In this document: in pieces, positions 45,831-54,728 of the stretch | Layout: every line of letters starts with the position of its first letter | How positions within the stretch are numbered: position 1 is the stretch's first letter | Assembly: GCA_904419785.1 (NCBI GenBank) | Contig: CAJFSY010000001.1 | Coordinates: 125,174-189,173, forward strand | Source: an uncultured Neglectibacter sp. | GTDB taxonomy: Bacteria > Bacillota > Clostridia > Oscillospirales > Acutalibacteraceae | Length of the DNA stretch: 64,000 bases | Direction of reading: 5' to 3' | Notes under the pieces: generated by a model | Seen by the model: only the letters and a program-made list of their open reading frames with translations | Database searches by the model: none | Told to the model about the DNA's origin: nothing | Program-made: the position numbers and the translations under genes

Positions 45831-46685
45831 ATGGCGGTGCGTATTGATGGCAAAGCTGTTTCCGCAAAGGTGAGGGAACAGGTGGCGCAAGAAGTGGCGT
45901 CCTTGAAAGCCCAGGGAGTGTGTCCTGGGTTGGCCGTGATTATTGTGGGAGATGACCCGGCTTCTAAAATCTATGTAAATAATAAAAAGAAAGCGTGTCA
46001 GGCAACAGGTATCTACTCAGAAGAATATGCTCTTCCAGGAGATACTTCTCAAAAAGAGTTGCTGGATTTGGTAGCGGATTTAAACCACAAGGAGGATATC
46101 CACGGGATTTTGGTGCAGTCGCCTTTGCCAAAAGGCTTGGATGAAAAAGCAGTGGTAGAAGCCATTGATCCTCAAAAAGATGTGGACGCTTTCCACGCAT
46201 ACAATGTGGGAAAAATCATGATTGGGGATTATCATTTCCTGCCGTGTACTCCCGCAGGGATCATGGAACTTCTGAAAGCGTATGATATCGCTGTTGAGGG
46301 GAAACAATGCGTGGTCATCGGCCGGAGCAACATCGTTGGAAAACCTATGGCTATGCTGCTGCTGCATCAAAACGGCACTGTGACTGTCTGTCATAGCCGC
46401 ACAAAAAATCTTGCGGAGATCACCCGCCAAGGAGATATACTGGTTTCCGCGGCAGGAAAGAGTCATTTTGTCACAGCCGATATGGTGAAACCCGGAGCGG
46501 TCGTTATCGACGTGGGAATGAACCGGGATGAAAACGGAAAGCTCTGCGGCGATGTGGACTTTGATGGGGTAGAGCTGGTGGCGTCTTATATTACCCCCGT
46601 GCCGGGAGGCGTAGGGCCAATGACGATCGCCATGTTGTTAAAAAACACGGTCACAGCCGCCAAACTGCAAAATGATTTGCTCTGA
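45831..46685 (+). CDS. folD: Bifunctional methylenetetrahydrofolate dehydrogenase/cyclohydrolase FolD
   Basis: 284 residues. It interconverts methylene-, methenyl- and 10-formyl-THF. Conserved motifs: [18 protein letters not shown] with the catalytic Tyr and Lys (about 43-60), [25 protein letters not shown], and NADP-binding [17 protein letters not shown] (about 163-179). AAGGAGGG precedes the ATG. It sits directly before dxs; in Bacillus the genes xseA, xseB and ispA lie between these two and are missing here. Confidence 0.97.
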   Translation: MAVRIDGKAVSAKVREQVAQEVASLKAQGVCPGLAVIIVGDDPASKIYVNNKKKACQATGIYSEEYALPGDTSQKELLDLVADLNHKEDIHGILVQSPLPKGLDEKAVVEAIDPQKDVDAFHAYNVGKIMIGDYHFLPCTPAGIMELLKAYDIAVEGKQCVVIGRSNIVGKPMAMLLLHQNGTVTVCHSRTKNLAEITRQGDILVSAAGKSHFVTADMVKPGAVVIDVGMNRDENGKLCGDVDFDGVELVASYITPVPGGVGPMTIAMLLKNTVTAAKLQNDLL

Positions 46686-46706
46686 CCGAACAGGAGTTGT
46701 CTTTTT

Positions 46707-48596
46707 ATGGCAAGTTTGCTGGAAAAGATTCATTCCCCAGAAGATATCAAGGGGTTTGGATCGGAAGAACTTACCGCTCTATGTGAAGAAATGCGCCATG
46801 TCATTATTGATACAGTATCCGCTAATGGAGGGCATCTTGCTTCCAACTTGGGAGTGGTAGAGCTCACCGTGGCTTTGGGGCTGGCTTTTTCGCCGCCCCG
46901 TGATACCATCGTTTGGGACGTGGGCCATCAAAGCTATCCATATAAACTGTTGACGGGAAGATACCCGGAATTTGCCACCATCCGAAAAGAAGGCGGGCTG
47001 GCGGGATTCCCATGCCGTGAAGAAAGTGAATATGATATGTTTACTTGCGGCCACAGTAGCACTTCCATTTCCTCTGCTTTAGGCGTATCCGAGGCGAATT
47101 ATTTGCAAGGAAAAGAAGGATATGTGGTGGCGGTTATTGGAGACGGCGCTTTGACCGGAGGATTGGCCTATGAGGGTTTGAATAATGCCGGTCGCCTTCA
47201 CCGCAATTTGATCGTTATCCTGAACGATAACACCATGTCTATTTCGAAAAACGTTGGGTCGATAGCAAGGTATCTCAGCTATATCCGCACCAAACCCGGT
47301 TATATAAAAACGAAAAACAGGCTGGAACGTTCTTTGCGGAAACTGCCCGTTGTAGGAGCGGTAATCGCTGGAGGATTGCGGCGGTTAAAGCGTGGCGTAA
47401 AGCGTCTGTTTTATAATTCCACCATTTTTGAGGATTTTGGTTTTGCTTACTATGGGCCTTTTGATGGACACAATGTCAAAGAGCTGGCTGAAACTTTGGA
47501 AACTGCTAAACTGATCAACAAACCGGTGCTGATTCATGTACGCACATATAAAGGCAAAGGATATCAATATGCGGAACAAGATCCCACTATTTACCATGGG
47601 CTCTCTGGATTTGACGTGACTACAGGAGATACAGGGGAGAAGTCCCAAAGTTTTTCCGACGAGTTTGGAAAGACCCTTTGCGCATTGGCCAGAGAAAACG
47701 GAAAGCTTTGCGCGATCACCGCTGCGATGCAAAGTGGTACTGGTCTCGGCGAATTCCGTGAGGAATTTCGCAGCCGCTTTTTCGATGTGGGAATCTCAGA
47801 AGAACACGCTGTCACCTTTGCTGGAGGATTAGCCGCCGGCGGGATGCTGCCTGTATTTGCCGTCTACTCCACCTTTTTGCAGCGCGCTTACGATGAGTTG
47901 ATCCACGATATTTCTATGCAAAACACAAAGGTGATTCTAGCGATCGACCGTGCCGGTGTCGTAGGGGAAGACGGCAAGACACATCAAGGTGTATTTGACA
48001 CCGCATATCTTCAGTCTATTCCCAATATCACGGTGTATTCCCCTTCTTATTTTCGAGAATTGCGGATACAGCTTACCCACTTGGTAGAAAAAGGCCAAGG
48101 ATTATGCGCTATCCGGTATCCTCGGGGTAAGGAGCTTTATAAGCCTACCTATTTTCAAAGTACAACGGCGCCTACCAGCGTTTATGGAGAGAAATCTTTC
48201 CCTGTGTGTCTTGTAACTTTTGGACGGGTGTTTTCTTTTGCGGCAGAATGCAAAGAGCGTCTTGAAAAACAGGGGCTGAAAGTAAAACTTATCAAGCTTA
48301 ACCGAATTATCCCTATTGATCCTGAGGCTATAAAAGAAGCTCTGGTTTGCCGCCATGTGTTTTTCTTGGAAGAAGGCATCCAACGGGGAGGCATTGGAGA
48401 ACACTTCGCGTTTCTTTTGGAAAAAGCAGGATTTGAAGGGAATTTCCATTTGCGGGCTATTGAAGATCCTTATATCAAACACGCGCCAATGTTCCGTTCT
48501 TTAGAAACATTGGGATTAAATGCAGATGGTATCGAACATTTTGTAAAAGATACTTTGAAACAAGAAAAAGGAGGCGGCCATGAAGAAACGGCTTGA
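46707..48596 (+). CDS. dxs: 1-deoxy-D-xylulose-5-phosphate synthase
   Basis: 629 residues. First enzyme of the MEP isoprenoid pathway, condensing pyruvate and glyceraldehyde-3-phosphate with thiamine diphosphate. HLASNLGVVELTVAL near residues 35-50, VWDVGHQSYPYKLLTGR, the ThDP motif GDGALTGGLAYEGLNNAG with LNDNTMSIS (about 147-180), and the transketolase-like half with DRAGVVGEDGKTHQG (about 415-430). Overlaps tlyA by 17 bases. Part of folD-dxs-tlyA-nadK-argR-recN. Confidence 0.97.
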   Translation: MASLLEKIHSPEDIKGFGSEELTALCEEMRHVIIDTVSANGGHLASNLGVVELTVALGLAFSPPRDTIVWDVGHQSYPYKLLTGRYPEFATIRKEGGLAGFPCREESEYDMFTCGHSSTSISSALGVSEANYLQGKEGYVVAVIGDGALTGGLAYEGLNNAGRLHRNLIVILNDNTMSISKNVGSIARYLSYIRTKPGYIKTKNRLERSLRKLPVVGAVIAGGLRRLKRGVKRLFYNSTIFEDFGFAYYGPFDGHNVKELAETLETAKLINKPVLIHVRTYKGKGYQYAEQDPTIYHGLSGFDVTTGDTGEKSQSFSDEFGKTLCALARENGKLCAITAAMQSGTGLGEFREEFRSRFFDVGISEEHAVTFAGGLAAGGMLPVFAVYSTFLQRAYDELIHDISMQNTKVILAIDRAGVVGEDGKTHQGVFDTAYLQSIPNITVYSPSYFRELRIQLTHLVEKGQGLCAIRYPRGKELYKPTYFQSTTAPTSVYGEKSFPVCLVTFGRVFSFAAECKERLEKQGLKVKLIKLNRIIPIDPEAIKEALVCRHVFFLEEGIQRGGIGEHFAFLLEKAGFEGNFHLRAIEDPYIKHAPMFRSLETLGLNADGIEHFVKDTLKQEKGGGHEETA

Positions 48597-49398
48597 TATT
48601 TTGGTAACAGAAAACGGTCTGGCAGAAAGCCGTGAAAAAGCCAAAGCGCTGATCATGGCCGGCCAAGTGTATGTAGACAATCAAAAAGCGGACAAACCAG
48701 GAGATACTTTTTCAGAGGACTCTCACGTGGAAATACGGGGGAAAGGCTTGCAATATGTCAGCCGGGGCGGATTAAAGCTGGAAAAAGCCATGAAAGAGTT
48801 TGGTTTGACCCTGACAGATAAAATTTGTATGGATGTTGGCGCTTCTACCGGAGGATTTACAGATTGTATGCTGCAAAACGGGGCGCGCAAAGTCTATTCT
48901 GTAGACGTGGGATATGGTCAGCTGGCGTGGAGTCTGCGCACAGATGCCAGGGTGGTAAATTTGGAACGAACCAATGCTCGATATCTTACACGGGAACAAA
49001 TCCCGGAGGAAATTGATTTCTTTTCTGTAGATGTTTCTTTCATTTCTTTAAGCCTGATCCTTCCTGCTGTGCGCCCTCTGCTGGCGGAACATGGCCAGGC
49101 GGTTTGCCTGATCAAACCTCAATTTGAGGCAGGAAGGGAAAAGGTTGGGAAAAAGGGCGTTGTCCGGGATCAGTCCGTCCACCGGGAAGTGATCGAGAAA
49201 ATCCGCAATTTCTCTTTAGAAAATGGTTTTTCTGTTTTGGGATTGACTTATTCGCCGGTAAAAGGGCCTGAGGGCAATATCGAATATCTCATCTATTTGG
49301 AACGTTCAGATGCTCCCATAGAAGCATCTGGTGTTCCTGTTCCCGAACAGGTCGTAGAAGCTTCCCATCGAGACTTGGATCATCCAATCAGGGAATAA
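48580..49398 (+). CDS. tlyA: TlyA-family rRNA (cytidine-2'-O)-methyltransferase
   Basis: 272 residues. An S4 RNA-binding domain (KRLDILVTENGLAESREKAK) is followed by a FtsJ-like methyltransferase with SAM loop MDVGASTGGFTDCMLQNGA near 84-103 and VDVSFISLSLILP near 150. Family members methylate 16S/23S rRNA and are linked to capreomycin sensitivity; in Firmicutes it is YqxC. AAAGGAGG lies before the ATG inside the dxs 3' end. Its place between dxs and argR is conserved in the phylum. Confidence 0.93.
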   Translation: MKKRLDILVTENGLAESREKAKALIMAGQVYVDNQKADKPGDTFSEDSHVEIRGKGLQYVSRGGLKLEKAMKEFGLTLTDKICMDVGASTGGFTDCMLQNGARKVYSVDVGYGQLAWSLRTDARVVNLERTNARYLTREQIPEEIDFFSVDVSFISLSLILPAVRPLLAEHGQAVCLIKPQFEAGREKVGKKGVVRDQSVHREVIEKIRNFSLENGFSVLGLTYSPVKGPEGNIEYLIYLERSDAPIEASGVPVPEQVVEASHRDLDHPIRE

Positions 49399-49425
49399 CG
49401 ACCCTTTTATAGAGGAGGGGCTCTT

Positions 49426-50262
49426 TTGAAAATAGCCGTTGTACCCAACCTAACAAAAGAAACTGCGCAGGCATGTACAGACGAAGTGTTGCGAATCCTT
49501 TCAGAGTGTGGCTGTGAAACCGTGCTCAAAACGGATCTTTTTACCGCTCATGGCGTTTATCAGGAACGGATAGAGGACTCTCTGCGTTCTTGTGACTTGT
49601 TTATTGCCATCGGCGGTGATGGCACTATTATTCATACCGCCAAGTTAGCGGCTTCGATGAAGAAGCCTATACTGGGCGTAAATGCGGGAACATTGGGCTT
49701 TACTGCCGGAGTGGAACGTCACGAACTTTCTCTTCTTGCCAACTTGGTGCGGGGAGAATATCTGGAAGAACGTCGCTTAATGCTGGAAGTGGAACTTACT
49801 TCCGGCGACCACGTGCAACGGTTTTATGCCTTAAATGACGCGGTGCTTTCCGGCGAACCATCTAAAATCATTGATTATCAAATGGTTCTGGGGCATCGTT
49901 CTTACCGTTACCGGGCAGACGGATTTATTGTTGCCACACCAACCGGTTCCACCGCCTACTCGCTTTCCGCTGGTGGTCCGGTGATTGAACCAAACATGGA
50001 TTGTTTGGTATATACTCCTATTTGCCCCCATTCTTTGTTCAACCGCAGTATTATTTTTGGCACGAAATCACAGCTGTTAGTGGATATCCCGGAAAATATC
50101 GGTAGGTTATACCTGGCGGTAGATGGCGAGACGCCTTTGGAGGTCTTTACAAAAGACAAGCTTCGGTTCTTTCCATCTGATCGGTTTGCCCGGTTTATAC
50201 GCTTGGGCGGGTATGATTTTTACGATGTCCTCAATCAGAAAATTATCGAGACCCGGCAATAA
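49426..50262 (+). CDS. nadK: NAD kinase
   Basis: 278 residues. It phosphorylates NAD to NADP. The diagnostic GGDGT loop appears as IAIGGDGTIIHTAK near residues 63-76, followed by NAGTLGFTAGVE, NDAVLS and DGFIVATPTGSTAYSLSAGGP (parts of the NAD-binding site, about 165-185). The start is TTG at 49426, supported by GAGGAGGGG eight bases upstream. Same transcript as tlyA and argR. Confidence 0.95.
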   Translation: MKIAVVPNLTKETAQACTDEVLRILSECGCETVLKTDLFTAHGVYQERIEDSLRSCDLFIAIGGDGTIIHTAKLAASMKKPILGVNAGTLGFTAGVERHELSLLANLVRGEYLEERRLMLEVELTSGDHVQRFYALNDAVLSGEPSKIIDYQMVLGHRSYRYRADGFIVATPTGSTAYSLSAGGPVIEPNMDCLVYTPICPHSLFNRSIIFGTKSQLLVDIPENIGRLYLAVDGETPLEVFTKDKLRFFPSDRFARFIRLGGYDFYDVLNQKIIETRQ

Positions 50263-50332
50263 CCGGGTAAGCGATCTTATCAAAGATATAAGCAAAACGG
50301 CGTATCTGCCAGAAAGGACTGGTTTCCATTCT

Positions 50333-50785
50333 ATGAAAACTCGAAGGCACGCAAAAATTCTGGAACTGATCAAAGAATACGACATCGATACTCAAGACGA
50401 ACTCCTCCGCTATTTGCGGGAAAGCGGGTTTGACGTGACACAAGCTACCGTGTCACGAGATATCAAAGAGCTGCGTTTGGTGAAAAGTCTTTCCCGAACA
50501 GGAAAATACCGTTATTCTACAGGCAGCGAGAACATCAGCGACATGTCCTCGAAGTTCTATTCTTTTTTTGCAGACTCAGTGCTGTCGGTGGAAGCCGCTC
50601 AAAATATGTTGGTAATCCGCTGTATGACCGGTATGGCACAAGCGGTATGCGCTTCTATGGATTCCATGCATTGGCCTGGATTTGTAGGAACTTTGGCCGG
50701 AGAAGATACCATTTTTATCGTCTGCCGCACGGATGCGGACGCTTTGGAAACACAGGAAGAATTCCGGAAGCTGATCAATAGGTGA
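50333..50785 (+). CDS. argR: Arginine repressor ArgR
   Basis: 150 residues, normal length. N-terminal winged helix: KTRRHAKILELIKEYDIDTQDELLRYL and TQATVSRDIKELRLVK (the SR in the recognition helix). The C-terminal hexamer domain has GFVGTLAGEDTIFIVCRT with the arginine-binding region near 122-140. It senses L-arginine and controls arginine synthesis and breakdown. The frame is open 70 codons upstream into nadK, but similarity starts at this ATG; the GAAAGG is about 15 bases away, a weak spacing. Confidence 0.93.
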   Translation: MKTRRHAKILELIKEYDIDTQDELLRYLRESGFDVTQATVSRDIKELRLVKSLSRTGKYRYSTGSENISDMSSKFYSFFADSVLSVEAAQNMLVIRCMTGMAQAVCASMDSMHWPGFVGTLAGEDTIFIVCRTDADALETQEEFRKLINR

Positions 50786-50789
50786 AAAA

Positions 50790-52448
50790 ATGCTTGCACA
50801 ATTATTTATTCACAATATTGCTGTAATCGAAAAAGCCTCTATTGATTTAGAAAAAGGCTTTACCGTCTTAACTGGCGAGACCGGCGCGGGAAAATCTATT
50901 ATTATAGATGCGATTCACGCGGTCCTTGGGGAAAGGACTTCCAAAGAGCTGGTTCGCACCGGAGCTTCCAGCGCTTCCGTATCCGCTTTGTTTACCGGTT
51001 TGGATGAGGAGACAATGTCTCTTTTAGAACAGCTTTCCATTCCACGGGAAGAAGATGGTTCTCTTTTAGTCCAGCGTGATATCCGTTTAGAGGGCCGTTC
51101 CACCTGTAAGCTTAACGGCGCTCCTGCCACAGTATCTATGCTGAAACAGCTCGGACCCCGTCTTGTTACGATTCATGGCCAGCATGAAAGCTATGAGCTT
51201 CTCTCACCGGAAATCCACATGACGTATCTGGATAGCTTCGGCGGTCTTGAGGAACTTCTCAGACAGTATCAAGCGGCTTATCATGGTTTGCGCGAGACCC
51301 AGCGCCAACTGGAAGCGCTCCAGACCGATGAAGGGGAAAAAGCACGGCTTTCGGATTTGCTCCATTATCAAATCGATGAGATTGAGGGCGCAAATGTAAA
51401 GGAAGGCGAGCGGGAGGAACTGGAAAGCCAGCGGGAAATCATCCGAAATAGCGAGAAAATCGCTGGCGCCTTGGAACTCCTAAAAGGCTTGCTTTCTGGT
51501 GATGAAGATAACGAAGGTTTGCTTTCGGGGATTTCTCAAGCTTCTTCCGAGGCAGAGCGGGCAGCAGCCTATTTGCCGGAGTTGGAAGAGGCTTCGCAAA
51601 AGCTGCGGGAAGCAGGCTATCTACTGGAAGATGTAGACTCGATTTTGCGCAATACTTCTGTAGATTTCAACCCCGACCTTTTGGAGTCTATTGAGGAACG
51701 GCTTGACCTTCTCTACAAGCTGGGGCTGAAATATGGTGGTAGTGAAGAGAAAATACTGGCCTTTTTGGAGGATTGCCGCGAACGGCTGCACCAAATCGAA
51801 TTCTCAGATGAAGAGCGAGAACGCTTGGAAGCCCAGTATGAAAAAGAAAAGAAGCAAGCCATCGCTTTAGCAAAGCAGCTGTCTGAAAAGCGTAAAATGA
51901 TTTCCACCCAGTTTATCCGTCAGGTAAAGGAAGAATTGGCATTTCTGAATATGCCTGGCATTGAGTTTGAAACAGAAATTCAGCGTGTGCCTTTGTATGC
52001 TATGGGATGTGATAGAATCCAATTTCTGGTTTCCGCTAACAAGGGGGAACCTCCCAAGCCCATGTCGAAAATCGCTTCTGGCGGTGAGCTTTCCCGTATC
52101 ATGTTGGCCATCAAAACCGTTCTTTCCGGTAAGGACAAAGTAGACACTTTGATTTTTGATGAGGTGGATACAGGTATCAGCGGCGCAGCAGCCAATAAAG
52201 TGGGACAAAAGCTCAAGCAAGTTTCTCAGGACCGTCAAGTGCTTTGTATCACGCACTTGGCGCAGATCGCATCTTTGGCTGATCATCATCTGCTGATTGC
52301 AAAGCACATTGAAAAGGACAGAACCTTTACACAAGTGACTCCGCTGGACTTTGAGGGCAGGAAACGGGAAGTCGCCCGAATTATCGGCGGAGAGGCAGTT
52401 ACCCAGCTGCAGTTGGAAATGGCTGAGGAAATGCTGAAAAAAGCTTGA
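50790..52448 (+). CDS. recN: DNA repair protein RecN
   Basis: 552 residues, an SMC-like ATPase acting early in double-strand-break repair. Walker A GETGAGKSIIIDAI near residues 30-43, two coiled-coil arms (about 150-210 and 290-370) and a C-terminal half with SGGELSRIMLAIK signature (about 432) and Walker B TLIFDEVDTGISG (about 452). Four bases after argR, the usual Firmicutes order. The tyrS promoter overlaps its stop codon. Confidence 0.96.
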   Translation: MLAQLFIHNIAVIEKASIDLEKGFTVLTGETGAGKSIIIDAIHAVLGERTSKELVRTGASSASVSALFTGLDEETMSLLEQLSIPREEDGSLLVQRDIRLEGRSTCKLNGAPATVSMLKQLGPRLVTIHGQHESYELLSPEIHMTYLDSFGGLEELLRQYQAAYHGLRETQRQLEALQTDEGEKARLSDLLHYQIDEIEGANVKEGEREELESQREIIRNSEKIAGALELLKGLLSGDEDNEGLLSGISQASSEAERAAAYLPELEEASQKLREAGYLLEDVDSILRNTSVDFNPDLLESIEERLDLLYKLGLKYGGSEEKILAFLEDCRERLHQIEFSDEERERLEAQYEKEKKQAIALAKQLSEKRKMISTQFIRQVKEELAFLNMPGIEFETEIQRVPLYAMGCDRIQFLVSANKGEPPKPMSKIASGGELSRIMLAIKTVLSGKDKVDTLIFDEVDTGISGAAANKVGQKLKQVSQDRQVLCITHLAQIASLADHHLLIAKHIEKDRTFTQVTPLDFEGRKREVARIIGGEAVTQLQLEMAEEMLKKA

Positions 52449-52473
52449 CAATTTTGCACTTGCGCCGTATAAT
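52445..52473 (+). promoter_or_regulatory. Promoter of tyrS, -35 box overlapping the recN stop codon
   Basis: TTGACA (52445-52450), 17 bases, TATAAT (52468-52473): full consensus in both boxes. The TGA within the -35 hexamer is the recN stop codon. Confidence 0.85.
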
Positions 52474-52479
52474 TCCAGT

Positions 52480-52757
52480 AATGGCGATGACGGAACAAAG
52501 TAAGCACCGAAATCCATGGCAAAGAGAGTCCGCGGTTGGTGTAAGCGGAAGCATGGCGGTTGCTGAACATACAGTCCTGAGCTGCTTTCTTGAACGATTT
52601 ATTTTTAGTAGGGTTAGCCGTGTGACAAGCGTTACTTTGTCAGGGCATGAAAGTGCCCCTAAGGTCACGAGCTGTGAGGCCGTGATAAATTGAGGTGGTA
52701 CCGCGGTAATGTATTTTATCGCCCTCTGCGTGAAAATGCAGGGGGCGTTTCTTTTTA
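52480..52757 (+). ncRNA. T-box leader (tyrosine specific) with terminator
   Basis: The conserved T-box sequence appears as TGAGGTGGTACCGCGG (52691-52706), whose TGG bulge pairs with the uncharged tRNA acceptor end. The upstream part forms the long stem I, and GAACATACAGT near 52565 offers a TAC (Tyr) specifier followed by a purine. Downstream, GCCCTCTGC and GCAGGGGGC with a T-rich tail (52721-52756) make the terminator that the antiterminator replaces when tRNA-Tyr is uncharged. It controls tyrS, which starts 53 bases later. Confidence 0.95.
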
Positions 52758-52809
52758 GCCAGCCCTGGGCATTTTCCAAAACATTTTATTTTTGAAAGGA
52801 TGGATACAC

Positions 52810-54036
52810 ATGGGAGTGTATGAAGAACTTCAAGCCCGAGGCTTGATTGCCCAGGTCACCAACGAGGAAGAAATTCGGGAAGTGGTCAACAATGGAAAGG
52901 CTGTTTTCTATATCGGCTTCGACTGCACAGCCGATAGCTTGACCGCAGGCCATTTTATGGCGCTCACGTTGATGAAGCGGTTGCAAATGGCTGGCAATAA
53001 GCCCATCGCTTTGATTGGCGGCGGCACCACAATGATCGGTGACCCTTCCGGACGAACCGATATGCGGAAAATGCTCACAAAAGAAGATATCGAGCATAAC
53101 GCTGCTTGCTTCAAACGTCAGATGGAGCGCTTCATCGAATTCGGTGAGGGCGAGGGGAAGGCCATGATGCTCAACAATGCTGACTGGCTCTTAAACCTGA
53201 ACTATGTAGATTTGCTTCGGGAAGTGGGCTCCTGTTTTAGCGTTAACAATATGCTCCGTGCTGAGTGCTACAAACAGCGTATGGAAAAAGGCTTGTCTTT
53301 CCTGGAATTCAATTACATGATCATGCAGAGCTACGATTTCTACTACTTGTTCCAGAACTACGGCTGCAACATGGAGTTTGGCGGCGACGACCAGTGGAGC
53401 AATATGCTGGGCGGCACAGAATTGATCCGCCGGAAGCTGGGCAAAGACGCTCATGCTATGACCATCACCCTGCTTACCGATTCCCAGGGAAAGAAAATGG
53501 GCAAAACAGCGGGTAATGCAGTGTGGCTCGATGCCAATAAGACCAGCCCCTTTGATTTTTATCAGTATTGGCGGAATGTGGATGACGCAGATGTGCTGAA
53601 ATGTATCCGCATGCTTACTTTCCTGCCTCTGGAAGAAATTGAGGAAATGAGCCATTGGGAAGGCAGCCAGTTAAATAAAGCAAAAGAGATCTTGGCTTTT
53701 GAACTGACGAAAATGGTCCATGGGGAAGAGGAAGCCGCCAAAGCGCAGGAAGGCGCACGGGCATTGTTTGGCGCTGGAGCGGATACTGCCAATATGCCAA
53801 CCACTCAGCTTTCTGAAGAGGATTTCACCAATGGTGAGATTGCTGTTTTAGACTTGCTTCTGAAAACTGGGCTGATTCCCTCCAAAGGGGAAGGACGCCG
53901 CTTGATCCAACAGGGCGGCTTGACTGTAGCTGATGAGAAAATCACCGACCCGGCAAAGACTTTCTCGAAAATCGCCTTTGAAAATGGGCTTGTCATTAAA
54001 AAAGGCAAGAAAGTGTTCCACAAGGCTGTTTGCTAA
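52810..54036 (+). CDS. tyrS: Tyrosine--tRNA ligase
   Basis: 408 residues, class I synthetase. HIGH-like loop SLTAGHFMALTLMKRL near residues 43-58, GGDDQWSNMLGGTELIRR (tyrosine and tRNA binding) near 192-209, and KMSKS equivalent KKMGKTAGNAVWLD near 227. The last 70 residues form the S4 domain (EGRRLIQQGGLTV). The ATG at 52810 with AAAGGA nine bases upstream is taken over one six codons earlier. Regulated by the upstream T-box. Confidence 0.96.
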   Translation: MGVYEELQARGLIAQVTNEEEIREVVNNGKAVFYIGFDCTADSLTAGHFMALTLMKRLQMAGNKPIALIGGGTTMIGDPSGRTDMRKMLTKEDIEHNAACFKRQMERFIEFGEGEGKAMMLNNADWLLNLNYVDLLREVGSCFSVNNMLRAECYKQRMEKGLSFLEFNYMIMQSYDFYYLFQNYGCNMEFGGDDQWSNMLGGTELIRRKLGKDAHAMTITLLTDSQGKKMGKTAGNAVWLDANKTSPFDFYQYWRNVDDADVLKCIRMLTFLPLEEIEEMSHWEGSQLNKAKEILAFELTKMVHGEEEAAKAQEGARALFGAGADTANMPTTQLSEEDFTNGEIAVLDLLLKTGLIPSKGEGRRLIQQGGLTVADEKITDPAKTFSKIAFENGLVIKKGKKVFHKAVC

Positions 54037-54059
54037 AAGTATCGAAAAATTTTTCCATA

Positions 54060-54112
54060 AATGAGAAGGACCCACCTTTCAAATGAAGGGTAGGGTCCTT
54101 CTCATTTGTTCT
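54060..54112. terminator. Bidirectional terminator after tyrS
   Basis: ATGAGAAGGACCC (54061-54073) pairs perfectly with GGGTCCTTCTCAT (54093-54105). Confidence 0.92.
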
Positions 54113-54120
54113 TTTTCATA

Positions 54121-54618
54121 TTAAAAAGAAACAAGTTGTTGTATATCCTTCCTTTGCGACAAAGTGATAACTTTGTCATTATATCTTAAAAGCATATTTT
54201 GCATTTCTGGAAGATTAACCTTGTAGAACTTCTTTGTCCATTTTAGCAAAGCAATTAAAGACCTTACCGTTTCATTCTTCCTACTGCTTCTGCTGATCTT
54301 TCTCTTTAAAAATCTGCGAATAATCCGGAATCGGCAAAGTAAAGATGGTGTATCCAAAAAATAGATAACATCTGCGTTTGCAAAGCAGGATTCACACCAT
54401 GTGAACTGAACACCTTCAATAATCCAGTTTTCTTGACTAACAGTTTGCCCTAACATAGCATCACGAACTTTCGCGTCTCTTTTGCAGTTATATGCCCCTT
54501 GGGAGTTATCCCAGAATAAATCGTCTAGCGAACAAATTGGTATATGATATTTTTCGGATAACTGTTTGGCGAGAAAAGTTTTTCCCGATCCGCTTGGACC
54601 AATAATATGTAATTTCAT
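54121..54618 (-). CDS. Small P-loop kinase-like protein (topology-modulation/adenylate-kinase-like)
   Basis: 165 residues. Walker A IIGPSGSGKTFLAKQLSEKY sits at the N-terminus, followed by PICSLDDLFWDN, NWIIEGVQFTWCE and VIYFLDTP with RFIIRRFLKRKI-like basic helices; this is the layout of proteins annotated as DNA topology modulation protein or shikimate/adenylate kinase-like. The substrate is unknown. The gene is visibly more AT-rich than its neighbours and has a different codon mix, which suggests later acquisition. No SD precedes any of the clustered ATG/GTG starts (54618, 54621, 54633). A TATAAT and a perfect palindrome lie just upstream. Confidence 0.75.
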   Translation of the reverse strand: MKLHIIGPSGSGKTFLAKQLSEKYHIPICSLDDLFWDNSQGAYNCKRDAKVRDAMLGQTVSQENWIIEGVQFTWCESCFANADVIYFLDTPSLLCRFRIIRRFLKRKISRSSRKNETVRSLIALLKWTKKFYKVNLPEMQNMLLRYNDKVITLSQRKDIQQLVSF

Positions 54619-54638
54619 CATATCACCGCACATCACTA

Positions 54639-54666
54639 ATTATATGGTTTTAGTATACTAAAACCA
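54639..54666 (-). promoter_or_regulatory. Candidate promoter/operator of the P-loop kinase gene
   Basis: On the minus strand a TATAAT (54639-54644) directly abuts a perfect palindrome with 11-bp arms (TGGTTTTAGTA / TACTAAAACCA, 54645-54666) in the -35/-10 spacer. No -35 hexamer is obvious. The palindrome also overlaps the base of the neighbouring terminator, so part of its symmetry could come from that. Confidence 0.5.
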
Positions 54667-54700
54667 CGCTGAAAAGGCACTAGCTTTCAGCGTGGTTATC
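54658..54700 (-). terminator. Terminator of the lysine operon
   Basis: AACCACGCTGAAA pairs with TTTCAGCGTGGTT and runs into TTTT on the minus strand, 32 bases after the ACT gene. Confidence 0.82.
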
Positions 54701-54728
54701 TTATCTATTCATTGTATTTGTTTTTCTC

